Below, piece after piece: positions 5,252 to 7,141 of a DNA stretch of 7,141 nucleotides. How positions within the stretch are numbered: position 1 is the first letter of the stretch; every line of letters starts with the position of its first letter. The translations under genes and the position numbers were made by a program. The stretch comes from JBCCGE01 sp039029455. GTDB taxonomy: Bacteria > Pseudomonadota > Gammaproteobacteria > Arenicellales > Poriferihabitantaceae. A model generated the notes under the pieces. That model was not told where the DNA came from, did no database searches, and saw only the letters and a program-made list of their open reading frames with translations. The stretch is taken from the NCBI GenBank assembly GCA_039029455.1, contig JBCCGE010000135.1, forward strand, positions 1 through 7,141, given 5' to 3'.

Positions 5252-6871
5252 CTAACGATTTACGATCAGCTGTTGACCGAGGTTAAGAATCGATTTCTTA
5301 GTCAGGCCATTCCAGATCATCAGGTTGTTGATCGACACATTGAATCGTCTGGCAAGTTCCCATAGTGTGTCCCCGGGCCTTACTTTGTAAATCGTGTCAG
5401 AGTCACGAGCGACGACGGAATCACTGCTGTTGCTGGCAAATTCGAATCGACCCCGACTGAGTGGAATTCGCAGGAGCTGTCCCGGGTGTATCAGATTCGA
5501 GCTCAGACTGTTTGCCCGTTTTATCGCATCAACAGAAACACCGTGCTTGCGAGCGATGCGCCCGATGAACTCACCTTTCCGAACTCGATGCCGAGCCCAT
5601 CGCACTCTATCGACAGGGTCCATCGCAAACAGTTTGGATTTGGTGTCTTCGAACTGTTCGAACGGAAGTAAAATGGTATGCGGACCATCCGGAGGCGTAA
5701 CTCCGCGTTTGTAGGCGGAATTCAGGAAGTGGAGTTCAGAACTGGAAATTCCTGCCAGTGAGGCCACTACGGTGAGGTCTGTCTGGGAAGGAACTTCGAG
5801 TGCAGCAAGTGTTGTTGTATTGGGTATCGACTTGAGATTGATGCCGTATTTTTCCGGATTATCAATTATGTTTCTGACCGCGAACAACTTGGGCACGTAC
5901 TCTGTCGTTTCCTTGCGAAGATCGAGATCACTGTAGCGAGTGGACCTGCCTGTTGCCTTGTTCTGTCTGATCGCCCGTCGGATATTTCCCTCGCCTGCGT
6001 TGTAGGCTGCGAATGCCAGTTCCCAGTCACCGTTGAACTCATCGCGTAGATAAGTCAGGTACTGTAATGCGGCATCAGTGGAACGAATCAGGTCTCTGCG
6101 TCCATCCATCCACCAATCCTGCCGAAGTCCAAAACGTCGTCCGGTTGCGCTGATGAATTGCCAGATCCCCGCCGCTTTTGATCGGGACGTGGCGTCGGGT
6201 CTGAATGCGCTTTCTATAGCAGGCAACAGCGCCACTTCAGAGGGCATGCCGGCATTTTCAACCTCTTCCAGAATATGCGGCAAAAACCAGTAGGCCCGTT
6301 TTGCCAGGCGCTCGAAATATTTGGGGTGTCGTGCGTACCAGTCTTCGAACTGGAGTCTCAGTTTTGGCGAGTTCTCCAGATTGCCGAGTGAAAAGCCGCG
6401 GCGAAGTCGACTCCAAAGATCGATATCGACGACGCCCGTCTGATCGAGTCCGGTGTGTTTCTCAGATTCTGCAATTGAGTTTGAATCTGCACCGGTCTCC
6501 GCAATCGACGCATCCGATACGGATTCATCAGTGCCCTCAGATCCAGTAGATGTCGATTCCAAACCGCTTTCATCGGATTCGGTAGTCTCGGTTTCCGTTT
6601 CTGTCGATGGCTGTGATGATATTTGTTCGGGAGTGGTATCGAGTTCGATGCGGGCCGGGTCCGCAAAAGGAATCTCAGATGATGCAGGATCCAGTGCAGC
6701 CGGGTCGGTCTGCTCGGTCAGATTGGTGGGGTCCGCGAGTGGATTGCTGTCCTCTGTTGAAGACTCAGCCACGGACTCTTCTGCAGTTTGCAGAGAGGTG
6801 CAGCCCGCGGCAAATGCCAGCAGGATAATGATCGGAATGCCGGTCAATCTAAGAGGTGTGGGGGCAATCAT
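5252..6871 (-). CDS. mltD: Membrane-bound lytic murein transglycosylase D
   Basis: This outer-membrane lipoprotein cleaves the MurNAc-GlcNAc bond of peptidoglycan, forming 1,6-anhydro-muramyl ends. Order in 539 residues: a signal peptide with hydrophobic core IPIIILLAF and lipobox AAGC (C24; +2 is Thr, not Asp, consistent with outer-membrane sorting); an acidic Ser/Thr/Glu linker (about 25-145); the MltD lead-in DLWSRLRRGF (151-160); and the SLT domain (about 205-305) with catalytic E220 in PAIESAF, AAGIWQF (233-239) and AAYNAGEGN (288-296). Next come a spacer with a possible degenerate LysM (about 355-405) and two clear LysM domains (427-470 and 493-537) that bind glycan. E. coli MltD is about 450 residues; the extra length is mostly the linker. 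The ATG is kept because it supplies the positively charged R8 before the hydrophobic core, although no ribosome-binding site precedes it. It converges on rimI with a 20-base gap. Confidence 0.95.
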   Translation of the reverse strand: MIAPTPLRLTGIPIIILLAFAAGCTSLQTAEESVAESSTEDSNPLADPTNLTEQTDPAALDPASSEIPFADPARIELDTTPEQISSQPSTETETETTESDESGLESTSTGSEGTDESVSDASIAETGADSNSIAESEKHTGLDQTGVVDIDLWSRLRRGFSLGNLENSPKLRLQFEDWYARHPKYFERLAKRAYWFLPHILEEVENAGMPSEVALLPAIESAFRPDATSRSKAAGIWQFISATGRRFGLRQDWWMDGRRDLIRSTDAALQYLTYLRDEFNGDWELAFAAYNAGEGNIRRAIRQNKATGRSTRYSDLDLRKETTEYVPKLFAVRNIIDNPEKYGINLKSIPNTTTLAALEVPSQTDLTVVASLAGISSSELHFLNSAYKRGVTPPDGPHTILLPFEQFEDTKSKLFAMDPVDRVRWARHRVRKGEFIGRIARKHGVSVDAIKRANSLSSNLIHPGQLLRIPLSRGRFEFASNSSDSVVARDSDTIYKVRPGDTLWELARRFNVSINNLMIWNGLTKKSILNLGQQLIVNR

Positions 6872-6880
6872 AGCGCGGGG

Positions 6881-6910
6881 ATACTAAGTGGGCGAAGGGA
6901 CCAGCGTCAA
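6881..6910 (-). promoter_or_regulatory. mltDp: Probable mltD promoter, near-leaderless
   Basis: On the minus strand TTGACG (6910-6905, five of six consensus matches) and TAGTAT (6886-6881, four of six) are 18 bases apart. The -10 box ends nine bases before the mltD ATG, so transcription would start about three bases ahead of the codon. That leaves no room for a ribosome-binding site, and none is seen. Confidence 0.5.
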
Positions 6911-6976
6911 TAACCTCTGCAACTGAGCAGTTACACAGGATTGCAAAGGGGTGTGTAGAGTATCGAGGTGATCGAT

Positions 6977-7049
6977 TATAATTCCGCCCCCAATTTTCTG
7001 TTGTTTAGATCGAGGAGTTCCTGCAAATATGACGAAAACAGAAACATAA
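6977..7049 (+). other. Right-edge upstream region with a six-codon reading frame
   Basis: On the plus strand a perfect TATAAT (6977-6982) without a good -35 is followed by AGGAG (7013-7017) and, 11 bases later, an ATG (7029) encoding only MTKTET before TAA (7047-7049). The layout resembles the start of a gene divergent from mltD, but the frame closes at once. It may be a leader peptide of a gene beyond 7141, a broken gene start, or chance. No protein family is recognised between 6911 and 7141. Confidence 0.3.
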
Positions 7050-7141
7050 AAAGTTAATTCCGACGTTTCGCCGTTCAACAGCATCGTCAGGGTATGTACA
7101 AAAAAATGATAGTGAGGATGGGTATATATAAGGGCTGGAGG

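Noticed and set aside
6453..6887. 144-codon plus-strand frame rich in Ser, Asp and Val
   Set aside because: It is the antisense of the low-complexity acidic linker of MltD, which explains both its openness and its odd composition.
6884..7084. 66-codon minus-strand frame upstream of mltD
   Set aside because: It has no family resemblance or ribosome-binding site, its stop codon lies in the probable mltD -10 box, and it covers the promoter region.
7094..7141. Plus-strand frame open to the window edge, MYKKMIVRMGIYKGWR
   Set aside because: Only 16 codons are visible, with no good ribosome-binding site and no recognisable motif; too little to call a gene.

Overview
The window looks like a chromosomal segment from a gammaproteobacterium, order not determined. 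The signs are the ilvI-ilvH-ilvC order, a psi-like gene directly before rimI (the holD-rimI pairing of Escherichia coli), an MltD-type lytic transglycosylase, and sigma70-like promoters. All genes are housekeeping in kind. I see no mobile element, CRISPR array, tRNA, rRNA or phage gene.

Left edge (1-364): positions 1-123 are the first 41 codons, on the minus strand, of a CitE/HpcH-family lyase resembling malyl-CoA lyases; the gene runs off the edge. Upstream of it lie an AT-rich promoter-like stretch and the strong terminator that closes the ilv operon.

Minus-strand ilv operon (3833 down to 310): promoter, a roughly 110-base leader holding a short reading frame and a complete intrinsic terminator (a probable attenuator), then the acetolactate synthase large subunit (GTG start), the small subunit (TAATG overlap) and class I ketol-acid reductoisomerase. 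The two acetolactate synthase subunits and the reductoisomerase carry out the first two common steps of valine, leucine and isoleucine synthesis.

Divergent plus-strand pair (3960-5231): a 271-residue protein and a RimI-like acetyltransferase. The first protein is the most interesting item here. Its C-terminal two thirds resemble a family 4 uracil-DNA glycosylase with both catalytic motifs and half of the Fe-S cysteines altered. Its N-terminus matches the chi-binding segment of the DNA polymerase III psi subunit (HolD). I infer that it is a long, cryptic psi subunit built on a dead glycosylase fold.

Right part (5252-7141): mltD on the minus strand, convergent with rimI and only 20 bases away. 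It encodes a lipoprotein with an unusually long acidic Ser/Thr/Glu linker, a lytic transglycosylase domain and two clear C-terminal LysM domains. The last 250 bases hold the probable mltD promoter and a plus-strand ribosome-binding site serving a six-codon reading frame, but no gene I can name. Two genes, the psi-like gene and mltD, have -10 hexamers so close to the start codon that their transcripts may be leaderless.
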